A stretch of DNA of 9,888 nucleotides from JAENVT01 sp031430695 (GCA_031430695.1 JANPBZ010000054.1:1-9888), one strand, 5' to 3'; positions 1-5,891 are shown, counted from the stretch's first letter. Made by a program: numbers and translations. The notes: a model not told the origin generated them from the letters alone.

Positions 1-2
1 TG

Positions 3-893
3 CTCGGCCACGGGTTCATCGGCAAGATGCACCACCAGGCGGCGCTGGCCTGCGGGCTCGAGGTGACCCGCATCTGCCGGTCCCGCGACAACTGGCGAGC
101 TGCGGTGGCAGCGGCCGATGTCGACGCCGTGGTGATCGGCACCCCGAACGCACTGCACCACCCGCAGGCAATGGCCGCGTTCGCTGCTGGCAAGCACGTC
201 CTCGTCGACAAGCCGATGGCGCTCACCGTCGCCGAGGCCGACGACATGATCGATGCCGCCTCCACAGCACAGCGGACACTGTTGGTCGGCCACATGTGGC
301 GCTACCGCGACGAGGTGATCGCCACGCGTGACCGTGTCGCTGCCGGGTCGGTGGGTCGCCCCGTGCGCACGCGCGGGTACGGGATCCATGCCGGCTGGGG
401 TCCGAGCGGATGGTTCACCGATCCCGCGCTCGCCGGCGGCGGGGCGCTCATCGACATGGGGATCCACGCGATCGACACGGCGCGGTTCGTGCTCGGCGAC
501 CCGGCCCCGGTTCGGGTGGTCGCGTCCGTCGGAACGGCCCACGGCGATTATTCGGTCGATGACGATGCCGTCGTGCTGATTGAGTGGCTTATGGCCGATG
601 GCACGATTGTCCGCAGCGTGGTGGAGTGCGGATGGTGGCAACCCCGCCTCGATGGCGTGGAAGCCGACACCGAGGTATACGGGACGGCAGGCCACGACCG
701 GATCTGGCCCCAGTTCACACCGGCCACGCCCGCCGCGGACGACTACGTCCACTGCACACTGCCGATGTACGCGGCGCAGATGGCCGATTTCACTCGATGC
801 TGTGCGACGGGCGAGCGGCCCCTTGCCGACGCCGACGTGGGTCGCACGGCATTGCAGGTCATCGAACTCGCGTATCGCTCTGGCCGTGCCTAG
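3..893 (+). CDS. Gfo/Idh/MocA family NAD(P)-dependent oxidoreductase, 5' end outside window
   Basis: Probable dehydrogenase of a sugar, inositol or related polyol. The frame is open from base 3, ahead of the first ATG at 27, and reads LGHGFIGKMH, the dinucleotide-binding Rossmann glycine motif. Only a few N-terminal residues are therefore missing and the ATG at 27 is not the start. The family's lysine motif is present as VDKPMALT (DKP for the usual EKP), followed by the C-terminal domain signature GGALIDMGIHAID, whose Asp and His are usual substrate-side residues. The frame ends with TAG at 891-893. About 296 residues are visible, slightly short of the usual 330-350. The substrate cannot be told. 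No co-directional partner is visible; the next genes are convergent. Confidence 0.88.
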   Translation, partial: LGHGFIGKMHHQAALACGLEVTRICRSRDNWRAAVAAADVDAVVIGTPNALHHPQAMAAFAAGKHVLVDKPMALTVAEADDMIDAASTAQRTLLVGHMWRYRDEVIATRDRVAAGSVGRPVRTRGYGIHAGWGPSGWFTDPALAGGGALIDMGIHAIDTARFVLGDPAPVRVVASVGTAHGDYSVDDDAVVLIEWLMADGTIVRSVVECGWWQPRLDGVEADTEVYGTAGHDRIWPQFTPATPAADDYVHCTLPMYAAQMADFTRCCATGERPLADADVGRTALQVIELAYRSGRA

Positions 894-1034
894 CTTCTGC
901 CGACCGTGTGATCGGCCCGGACGCGGCGCTCGTTAGCACCAGGAGCAGGGTCTGTCCGAGACTTTGTGTAAGTGGTCATGGTTGCGATTTCGACTCAGGG
1001 ATACATGCCTAGGGGCTGCCTAGGGGCGGTCAGG
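894..1034. other. Intergenic gap between convergent genes, with a tandem GCCTAGGGG repeat
   Basis: The 141 bases between the oxidoreductase stop and the vapC stop show no convincing reading frame and no clear hairpin-plus-T-run terminator. The only structure seen is a 9-bp direct repeat, GCCTAGGGG, at 1007-1015 and 1018-1026 (period 11), each copy containing the palindrome CCTAGG. Confidence 0.5.
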
Positions 1035-1418
1035 TCAGATCAGTTCGATGATGATCTTGGCTCTGACGGCATCGACGATCGTGCGGATGTGGCTTTCGTT
1101 CGACGTGACGATGGCGTCGTGTCTACGAATAGCACCCTCGACCACTGCCACGTCGACGATGTCGTCGTGGTTGGCTTTGCCGGCGAGGACTCCGACAGAT
1201 CTGGCGTGTTGCTCGCTCATGGGTTCGAGTGAGCACAGGGCCACGAATCGCGCCAGGCTGGCTTGACGTGAGCCACCTCGCCAGGCTTCGGCGAGTACCG
1301 GTGCTGGCACGGTCGGGGAGACTTCTTCGGCGAGGAATCCCGCGTGGAGTGCCCACATCCGCCGATCGTTGTGGTCGGCGGCGACGAGGGCGCCGGTGTC
1401 GTAGGTGACACCGTTCAT
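1035..1418 (-). CDS. vapC: VapC-type PIN-domain toxin
   Basis: Predicted Mg2+-dependent ribonuclease toxin of a type II toxin-antitoxin pair, about 127 aa, the normal VapC size. Acidic residues typical of a PIN active site are visible: Asp7 (YDTGAL), Glu44 (LAEAW), Asp86 and/or Asp89 (HDDIVDVAVVEGA) and a late acidic residue near TSNES (Glu108). The C-terminal beta-strand region reads AIVTSNESHI, as in many VapC proteins. The start is taken as ATG at 1418, giving a TGATG overlap with the antitoxin stop; a GTG one codon upstream (1421) would give a GTGA overlap. Either way translation is coupled to the antitoxin. The RNA target cannot be predicted. Identification rests on residue pattern and operon context. 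Confidence 0.82.
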   Translation of the reverse strand: MNGVTYDTGALVAADHNDRRMWALHAGFLAEEVSPTVPAPVLAEAWRGGSRQASLARFVALCSLEPMSEQHARSVGVLAGKANHDDIVDVAVVEGAIRRHDAIVTSNESHIRTIVDAVRAKIIIELI

Positions 1419-1681
1419 CACGCGGACTTACGTGACGGTGTCGAGCGGCGAAGGACCGCGCGAGCCCGAGCCAGTCCATCGGCCAGCTCGTCGGCGCTGA
1501 GCGGTCCATTCTTTCGTTCCCACTCGGCGATCCCGCGTCGGCCGGCATCGAGGCGCAGACGGTGAGCGGCCGTTTCGGCCAGCCAGGCGCTGACGGTCGT
1601 GCCTTCTTGGGCAGCGGCGTGGTCGATCGCCTCGGCAAGGTCGGGTGGGAGAGAGATCGAGCGTTTCTGACGGACAGCCAT
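1418..1681 (-). CDS. vapB: VapB-type ribbon-helix-helix antitoxin
   Basis: Predicted 87-aa antitoxin and autorepressor. The N-terminus reads KRSISLPPDLAEAIDHAA followed by GTTVSAWLAETAAHRLR: a short basic beta-strand and two helices, the ribbon-helix-helix DNA-binding fold. The charged C-terminal half (EWERKNGPLSADELADGL) is the part expected to wrap the PIN toxin. The stop overlaps the toxin start, and antitoxin first is the usual order. No Shine-Dalgarno sequence is seen before ATG 1681. A possible -35 ATGACA (1718-1713) and -10 TACTAC (1696-1691), 16 bp apart, would start transcription within a few bases of the ATG, so a leaderless mRNA is likely, as is common in actinomycetes. Probable operator repeats lie just upstream. 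Confidence 0.82.
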   Translation of the reverse strand: MAVRQKRSISLPPDLAEAIDHAAAQEGTTVSAWLAETAAHRLRLDAGRRGIAEWERKNGPLSADELADGLARARAVLRRSTPSRKSA

Positions 1682-1690
1682 TAACCCACG

Positions 1691-1743
1691 GTAGTACAGG
1701 TGGTAGGACAGTTGTCATCGTGGAGGTGTACAAAAGGTGTACA
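1691..1743 (-). promoter_or_regulatory. Putative vapBC promoter and ribbon-helix-helix operator
   Basis: Two exact GGTGTACA octamers, each holding the palindrome TGTACA, lie at 1725-1732 and 1736-1743, exactly 11 bp (one helical turn) apart. A third, one-mismatch site AGTACA lies at 1693-1698, 34 bp (about three turns) from the nearer palindrome, and overlaps the proposed -10 element. Tandem 6-bp palindromes in helical phase fit cooperative binding by ribbon-helix-helix dimers, so autoregulation by VapB is inferred. The repeats are seen directly; promoter elements and function are inference. Confidence 0.5.
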
Positions 1744-1957
1744 GGATTGGAGCGCACTCAGCACCACTTCAGCGCACCAGAGAGACTGAACGGACTGAAG
1801 CCCCAGACCACAGCACACCTTCGAACGAAATCCTGCACAGTGTCAGTGACCTGACCTCATTGTGCGACTTCGGTCATGCTTGACAGTGTGACTCCGGTAT
1901 GTGGGTGACAGTTTCGGGACGCGAGTCCGGCAGCTGGGCGTTTGACCTGACCTCATC
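1744..1957. repeat. Non-coding spacer with a 14-bp exact direct repeat
   Basis: Together with 1682-1743 this is a 276-bp gap between the vapB start and the stop of the small gene at 1958. No frame in it looks coding. TGACCTGACCTCAT occurs at 1847-1860 and again at 1943-1956, 96 bp apart, each copy containing the half repeat TGACC-TGACC. Shorter repeats lie around them: TGACAGT at 1881-1887 and 1906-1912, and GACTGAA at 1784-1790 and 1793-1799. The gap could be a degraded mobile-element end or a regulatory array. No transposase remnant is recognisable. Confidence 0.45.
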
Positions 1958-2254
1958 TCAGGGGAGGCGGAGGGTGCGTACGAGGTTGGCAAGCCGGGCC
2001 GCCTGATCGGCCGTCCCGCCCAAGTTGCCGGTGTTCACCGCTGTCCGGAGCTGCGCGAGCTTCTCGTCGACCCGCTGCAGTTCTTCGACGATGATGGTGC
2101 CGGTGATGCGGTCGCGGATCCACTCGAGAGTGGCGACTTCGGCGACGACTGCGCTGGGGTCCGCAGCGACGGCAGACCTTTCGGGGTGGCGGTTGAACGA
2201 CAAGGCGGTTGGCCAGCCGAGAGCGACCGTACGCACCTCGATCCGATCCGTCAC
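1958..2254 (-). CDS. Hypothetical small protein
   Basis: About 98 aa, not recognised. It is taken as real because roughly five codons in six end in G or C and the composition is balanced, with a helical C-terminal half (VEELQRVDEKLAQLRTAV, then ADQAARLANLVRTLRLP). GTG at 2254 is the preferred start: AAGGG lies upstream, though at a long 13-base spacing, and codons before it lose the G/C-ending bias. The frame stays open further upstream, into the antisense of the GDPD gene, so the start is uncertain. No membrane segment, signal peptide or metal motif is seen. It is divergent from GDPD1, with about 103 bp between the proposed starts, and may share regulatory DNA with it. Confidence 0.5.
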   Translation of the reverse strand: MTDRIEVRTVALGWPTALSFNRHPERSAVAADPSAVVAEVATLEWIRDRITGTIIVEELQRVDEKLAQLRTAVNTGNLGGTADQAARLANLVRTLRLP

Positions 2255-2278
2255 GGACGGCGAGAAACCCTTCGAACA

Positions 2279-2341
2279 ATTCGCGAATCTGAGCCTCGCG
2301 GCAATTTCAGAAGCGATAACCTCGGCCTGCGAATCATGATT
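2279..2341. promoter_or_regulatory. Divergent promoter region with two perfect 10-bp palindromes
   Basis: Between the small minus-strand gene and GDPD1 lie ATTCGCGAAT (2279-2288) and AATCATGATT (2332-2341), both perfect 10-bp palindromes, the second ending six bases before the GDPD1 ribosome binding site. They are candidate operators for a dimeric regulator. No confident -35/-10 pair is seen. Confidence 0.3.
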
Positions 2342-2357
2342 GTGGTGGAGGTCGGTG

Positions 2358-3275
2358 GTGAACGACGCACGAAATCGGTTCGGTCGGCCGATCGCTGTGG
2401 TGGTGCTGGCTTGCTGTGGTGCGATCCTCAGCGGTTGTGCGGCCTCGTCAGTAGCGCCAATGAAGATCGAAGTAACGCCGACCGGGAATCCGTTTCGAAT
2501 CGGTCGCCCTCTCGTGATCCCCCACGCCGGGGGTGACGGGTTGTTTCCCGAGAACACGCTCTATGCATACGAACACAGCATGGAGATGGGTGGCGATGTC
2601 ATCGATGCAGATGTTTTCCTCACCGCTGATGACGTCCCGATCGCCTTCCACGACAGCACGCTGGAACGAACCACAAACGGCACCGGTCCAGTTCATGACA
2701 AGTCCTACGCCGAACTGGCAACACTCGATGCAGCGTGGAACTTCGAGCGCGACGGGCAGTATCCGCTCCGCGGTACGGGCATCGCTATCCCGACCATCGA
2801 AGCCATTCTCCGACGGTTTCCACACACGCTCGTGACGCTCGACTTGAAGGACCTTCGGACTGAGGCGGTCGAGCCGCTCTGCGCACTACTGAGATTGCTT
2901 GGTCGCACGACCGATGTGTACGTCGGCCTGGACACCAATGAGCAAGTCATGTTGTTTCGTGAGTTGTGCCCCGAGGTCCATACGTCGGGTACCGACGCAG
3001 AGCGACGCGCAATGCGGGCTGCTCGCGACGCGGGCGACACAACGTTCGTCACCAAGCAGCTCGTCGGCCAGCCGGCATTTTTCGCCGACGATGGCACGAA
3101 ACGCATTTCTTCCGACTACCTCGCGTACTCGCACAGCAAGGGAATCGCCGTGCTCACCTGGGTGGTCGACGACCCGAAGGACATGACCGACCTGATCAAG
3201 ATGGGCATCGACGGCATCTACACGCGACGGCCCGACGTGATGGTCAAACTCCTTCACGACATGGGTGAACTGTAG
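2358..3275 (+). CDS. Exported lipoprotein glycerophosphodiester phosphodiesterase (GDPD paralog 1)
   Basis: Predicted to hydrolyse glycerophosphodiesters to glycerol 3-phosphate plus an alcohol outside the membrane. GTG 2358 is chosen over TTG 2340 and GTG 2355 because GGAGGT (2347-2352) sits 5 bases upstream. The 305-aa protein starts with basic residues, a hydrophobic stretch (IAVVVLACCGAIL) and a lipobox LSGC at residues 24-27, so it is probably lipid-anchored at Cys27. GDPD barrel motifs follow: His56 in PHAGG (Ala where many members have Arg), PENT at 64-67, the Asp83-x-Asp85 metal pair (usually ExD), His98-Asp99, LDLKD in mid-protein, and a C-terminal TWVVDDP...GIDGIYTRRPD strand-helix. 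A close relative follows at 3354, which implies tandem duplication. Substrate specificity is not readable. Confidence 0.87.
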   Translation: MNDARNRFGRPIAVVVLACCGAILSGCAASSVAPMKIEVTPTGNPFRIGRPLVIPHAGGDGLFPENTLYAYEHSMEMGGDVIDADVFLTADDVPIAFHDSTLERTTNGTGPVHDKSYAELATLDAAWNFERDGQYPLRGTGIAIPTIEAILRRFPHTLVTLDLKDLRTEAVEPLCALLRLLGRTTDVYVGLDTNEQVMLFRELCPEVHTSGTDAERRAMRAARDAGDTTFVTKQLVGQPAFFADDGTKRISSDYLAYSHSKGIAVLTWVVDDPKDMTDLIKMGIDGIYTRRPDVMVKLLHDMGEL

Positions 3276-3308
3276 CAAGCCACCAATGAGCGCCGGCCAG
3301 CGCGGTCT

Positions 3309-3333
3309 ACCATGTCAGTCCTGACAACATGGT
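3309..3333. promoter_or_regulatory. Inverted repeat upstream of GDPD2
   Basis: ACCATGT (3309-3315) and its exact complement ACATGGT (3327-3333) flank an inner GTCAG/CTGAC dyad (3314-3318, 3321-3325) in the 78-bp gap between GDPD1 and GDPD2. It could be a repressor operator, a hairpin in the mRNA leader or an intercistronic attenuator. It ends about 5 bases before the GDPD2 ribosome binding site. Confidence 0.35.
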
Positions 3334-3353
3334 GGACGAGAGGTGGTGACACG

Positions 3354-4325
3354 ATGAGATCATCTCGACGGATCGTCGGCGCCGCTGCAATCGTCACCCT
3401 CGTGGTCGGCACGGTTGCAACTCGCTCGATCACGTCGCAGCCCGACGCTGGCAGTGCCGAAAGCACCCTGATCGGGGATCCGACGAATCCGTTTCGAACC
3501 GGGCGGACATTGGTCATCCCCCACGGCGGCGGCGACGGCCTCTTTCCGGAGAACACGTTGCTGGCCTTCGAGCGATCGATGGCGATGGGCGCCGACGTCA
3601 TCGACGTCGACTTGCGCCTATCCGGCGACGGCGTCGTGATCGCGTTCCACGACCCCACAGTCGACCGCATAACCGGCCTCAAGGGCACGGTGCGACAGAT
3701 GACCTACAAGGAACTGAGTCAGCTCGACGCCGGTTGGGCATTCGCCCCGGCCGGTGCCCGCGCGAACGATGACATCGCTCAGCACCCGTTCCGTGGTATC
3801 GATGTTTCGATACCCACACTCGAGTCAATCCTTCAGAAGTTCCCGACCGCGCTGCTCTCGCTCGACCTCAAGGACGAGTCAACGGCGATGGTCAAACCCG
3901 TCTGCGACCTTCTCCGTCAACACCACCGATTCAACGACGTCTTCGTCGGTTCCAATAGTGACCCACAAATCCTCGAGTTCCGAAAGCGGTGCCCCGACGT
4001 GCGCACCAGCGCCATCATGAACGACGTGTACGCGTCTCGCGATGCTAAGGCCCGCGGCGACACACATTTCGTCCCGGCCGTCACCGTCGATCAGCCACCA
4101 TTCCGAGTCGACGGCCGCGAAATCGTTGATCGCGCTTCGTTGTCTTGGTCACATGAGCATGGGGTTGCCATCCTGACGTGGGTGGTCAACGACGAGGCCG
4201 ACATGCGCCTCTTGGTCGGTCTCGGGGTCGACGGAATCTACACGTCGTACCCCGACCGTCTGCTGAAAATCCTCGGTCGGTGCACCTCAGCCGACGCGTG
4301 TGATCCTACGAGCGCGTCCAGGTGA
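3354..4325 (+). CDS. Exported glycerophosphodiester phosphodiesterase (GDPD paralog 2)
   Basis: Second GDPD, 323 aa from ATG 3354, which has GAGAGGTGG (3338-3346) just upstream. The in-frame ATG at 3312 lacks such a site and would bury the signal sequence. A basic start (MRSSRR) and hydrophobic segment at about residues 7-21 indicate a Sec signal or membrane anchor; unlike paralogs 1 and 3 there is no lipobox cysteine. Catalytic motifs: His57 in PHGGG, PENT at 65-68, Asp84-x-Asp86, His99-Asp100, LDLKD in mid-protein, and TWVVND near the C-terminus. The stretch from NPFR through PENTL is nearly the same as in GDPD1. It adds an insert around AGARANDDIAQ and a C-terminal tail with two cysteines. 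It ends 23 bp from the tail of the convergent GDPD3. Confidence 0.87.
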   Translation: MRSSRRIVGAAAIVTLVVGTVATRSITSQPDAGSAESTLIGDPTNPFRTGRTLVIPHGGGDGLFPENTLLAFERSMAMGADVIDVDLRLSGDGVVIAFHDPTVDRITGLKGTVRQMTYKELSQLDAGWAFAPAGARANDDIAQHPFRGIDVSIPTLESILQKFPTALLSLDLKDESTAMVKPVCDLLRQHHRFNDVFVGSNSDPQILEFRKRCPDVRTSAIMNDVYASRDAKARGDTHFVPAVTVDQPPFRVDGREIVDRASLSWSHEHGVAILTWVVNDEADMRLLVGLGVDGIYTSYPDRLLKILGRCTSADACDPTSASR

Positions 4326-4348
4326 CAAGGCGTCGACCCATCGATCGA

Positions 4349-4519
4349 TCAGCTCCCAGAGAGCTCCGCGAACACCTTGTACGCAATGTCCGGGCGACGG
4401 GTGTAGACAGCATCGACACCGGCCTCTGCCAACCGCCGCAACGTGTCGGGATCGTCGACCGTCCAGGTGTATATGGCCATGCCACGCTCGTGCGACCAAT
4501 CGATATTCGCTGCGTCGAG
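4349..4519 (-). pseudogene. Severed C-terminus of GDPD paralog 3
   Basis: After the TAG at 4522-4520 the same frame continues for 56 codons to a natural TGA at 4351-4349. It reads LDAANIDWSHERGMAIYTWT..., then VDDPD, GVDAVYTRRPDI and a short tail. This matches the C-terminal segment of GDPD1 (YSHSKGIAVLTWVVDDP, GIDGIYTRRPD) and GDPD2 (WSHEHGVAILTWVVND, GVDGIYT) position by position, with no shift of frame. It is therefore the missing end of the GDPD barrel, probably including the last beta-strand. No ribosome binding site for separate translation is seen. Confidence 0.85.
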
Positions 4520-5218
4520 CTAATTGTCGGCAAACGGCGGCTGGCCAATCGGCGCTGGAGCGCACCACCCGCTATCGGCATCGTGAGCGTGGCGCATAGC
4601 GACAACGTCTCGATACACGGTATGGATCATCGTCGACCCGACACAGTCGACGTCGGTTTCGGCCCGTACGGAGTCATCTTTGGCACTGAGGTAGACACGA
4701 CCGAGGGCGCCACGGGTTGTCAACAGATCGCACAGCGGCTTGGCCATCGACGGTGTCGCCTGCTTGATCTCCAACGAGATCGTCACATCGGGGAACGCAG
4801 ACAGGATCTGGTCGAGCGACGCGATTCGCACCGGCTGGCCGATCAGATCGCCCTGCCAGCCGGCACGCAGATCGACCGTCTGTAGTTCGGCCCAGGTGCG
4901 TTCGTCGACGTTGCCGCTGCCGTCGGTGCCGCTCGACAGGTTGCGATCATGGTGGGCGACGATGACACCGTCGCGGGTCATCCACAGATCAGCGTCCAGC
5001 AGATCCGCGCCGGCGGCCATCGAACGTTGCATCGCGAGCAACGAATTTGCCGGTCCGAGACCCTCTCCACCAGCGTGGGCGATGATCAGCGGTGGGCGAT
5101 GCCGATACGGGCTCGGCGCACACCCAGATGCTCCACCCGAGGCGCTCGAGCAAGCCGTCATCAGCGCTGCGGCACCGACCGCCATGCCCACACCGGCGTG
5201 ACGCCGCGTGGCGGTCAT
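4520..5218 (-). CDS. GDPD paralog 3, lipoprotein, truncated by an in-frame TAG
   Basis: 232 codons up to an internal amber stop; the intact gene would span 5218-4349 (about 289 aa, like its paralogs). The signal peptide ends in the lipobox LMTAC (Cys23), so it would be a lipoprotein. GDPD motifs: His48 in IAHAGGEG, Asp75-x-Asp77, His90-Asp91, and LEIKQ in mid-protein. The PENT motif has become PANS (residues 56-59), so its usual metal-binding Glu is Ala; Glu52 nearby might compensate, or activity may be altered. The start is ATG 5218, overlapping the methyltransferase stop by ATGA. Truncated before the last conserved barrel segment, the product is probably unstable or inactive. A single T-to-C change would restore CAG (Gln). 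Confidence 0.8.
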   Translation of the reverse strand: MTATRRHAGVGMAVGAAALMTACSSASGGASGCAPSPYRHRPPLIIAHAGGEGLGPANSLLAMQRSMAAGADLLDADLWMTRDGVIVAHHDRNLSSGTDGSGNVDERTWAELQTVDLRAGWQGDLIGQPVRIASLDQILSAFPDVTISLEIKQATPSMAKPLCDLLTTRGALGRVYLSAKDDSVRAETDVDCVGSTMIHTVYRDVVAMRHAHDADSGWCAPAPIGQPPFADN

Positions 5219-5751
5219 CTCAGATCCTCAGCTGACAACTGACGACGCCGAAAGATGGCGTAAGTGAACGGCTGCACGTCACCCCACGGGGTGACGTGAT
5301 CGTGAACGAACGCTTCGATTTGGTCGAACCCCTCGGCAAACCTCACGCTCAACACCGCCGCGGAGTGCCGGGCAACCGGCAGGCCGCTGCACTGCTCGGG
5401 GCCGTTTGCGGCGAAAGTTGCGATGATCAGGTGTCCGCCCGGTCGCACAGCAGCGGCGGCGCGGTTCGCATACTCAGCCTGGTCGCGCGGATCGATGAGG
5501 AAATGAAAGGTGGCGCGGTCGTGCCAAACGTCGACCTGACCATCGAACACCAAATCGAGCACATCTCGGCACACAAAGCGGACCACACCGGCGACGTCCC
5601 CAAGCCGATCGCCAAGCCGATCGAGCGCAGCACCTGACAGATCGACGGCCTCAACCGACCGGTACCCGTGCTCCACGAGGTCGAGAACCAGCGCCGAGGC
5701 CCCAGCGCCGATGACCACAACTCTGCTCGATGGCACCGACACGCGGCGCAC
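5215..5751 (-). CDS. Class I SAM-dependent methyltransferase, main domain, downstream of an in-frame TGA
   Basis: This frame holds the Rossmann-type methyltransferase core: VVVIGAGASALV (SAM-binding motif I), VEAVDLS (acidic residue for the SAM ribose), DVWHDRATFHFL (motif IV region), RPGGHLIIATFA (post-motif IV) and a C-terminal TPWG...FTYAIFRR strand. These match a bacterial family of about 200-aa methyltransferases whose N-terminus reads HWE..W....DEVSWYQ. That N-terminus lies in the same frame upstream, behind a TGA at 5763-5761. The apparent GTG start at 5751 is an artefact of that stop; translation from it would lack the N-terminal helices and no good ribosome binding site precedes it. 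The 3' end overlaps GDPD3 by ATGA. The methyl acceptor is unknown. Confidence 0.8.
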   Translation of the reverse strand: MRRVSVPSSRVVVIGAGASALVLDLVEHGYRSVEAVDLSGAALDRLGDRLGDVAGVVRFVCRDVLDLVFDGQVDVWHDRATFHFLIDPRDQAEYANRAAAAVRPGGHLIIATFAANGPEQCSGLPVARHSAAVLSVRFAEGFDQIEAFVHDHVTPWGDVQPFTYAIFRRRQLSAEDLR

Positions 5752-5760
5752 GAGATCGCT

Positions 5761-5868
5761 TCAGGGCTGCGGATCGGCCTGATACCAGCTGACCTCGTCG
5801 AATCGCTTCGATGCCCACACGGATTCCCAATGATGCAGGTCGCTCGCCACACTCCTGACGGTACTCAC
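5761..5868 (-). pseudogene. Severed N-terminus of the SAM-dependent methyltransferase
   Basis: From a GTG at 5868 (alternatives GTG 5850, ATG 5964) the frame reads SDLHHWESVWASKRFDEVSW, then YQADPQP and TGA at 5763-5761. It resumes in the same frame with SDLVRRVSVPSSRVVVIGAG. The HWE..W....DEVSWYQ block is the recognised start of this methyltransferase family, so the two pieces are one gene (5868-5215, about 217 codons) interrupted by one stop. Replacing TGA with CGA gives QPRSDLV, close to the Arg-Ser-Leu-type sequence common at this point in relatives. The start is uncertain: AGGAGT abuts GTG 5850 too closely, and 5868 has only a weak GAG upstream. Confidence 0.75.
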
Positions 5869-5891
5869 CTTGTCCGGCTCGTATCGCGACC

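Noticed and set aside
1880..1908. TTGACA at 1880-1885 as a promoter
   Set aside because: The only TATGTG-like partner (1899-1904) is 13 bp away, too short, and no gene follows on that strand in range.
2155..2200. HPERSA-like translation hinting at a dispersed repeat inside the small gene
   Set aside because: The match is only a few residues, with no matching flanking repeat or hairpin in the DNA.
2251..2337. 28-codon leader peptide ending in a TGA that overlaps the GTG at 2254
   Set aside because: It is Arg-rich shadow sequence with AT-ending codons and no ribosome binding site; the overlap looks accidental.
2255..2557. Upstream extension of the small minus-strand gene to 199 aa
   Set aside because: The extension is the antisense of the GDPD1 start and active-site region, and codons upstream of 2254 lose the G/C-ending bias.
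4340..4365. ATCGATCGAT palindrome and the AGCTC/GAGCT hairpin at the GDPD2/GDPD3 junction as a terminator
   Set aside because: The stem is only 5 bp, lies inside the GDPD3 tail and has no T-run; GATC/CGAT runs are common by chance.
4520..5763. Genetic-code reassignment, pyrrolysine or selenocysteine at the internal TAG and TGA
   Set aside because: TAG ends the oxidoreductase, GDPD1 and epimerase; TGA ends GDPD2, the AhpD-like gene, the radical SAM gene and others. The families have no special residue at these positions.
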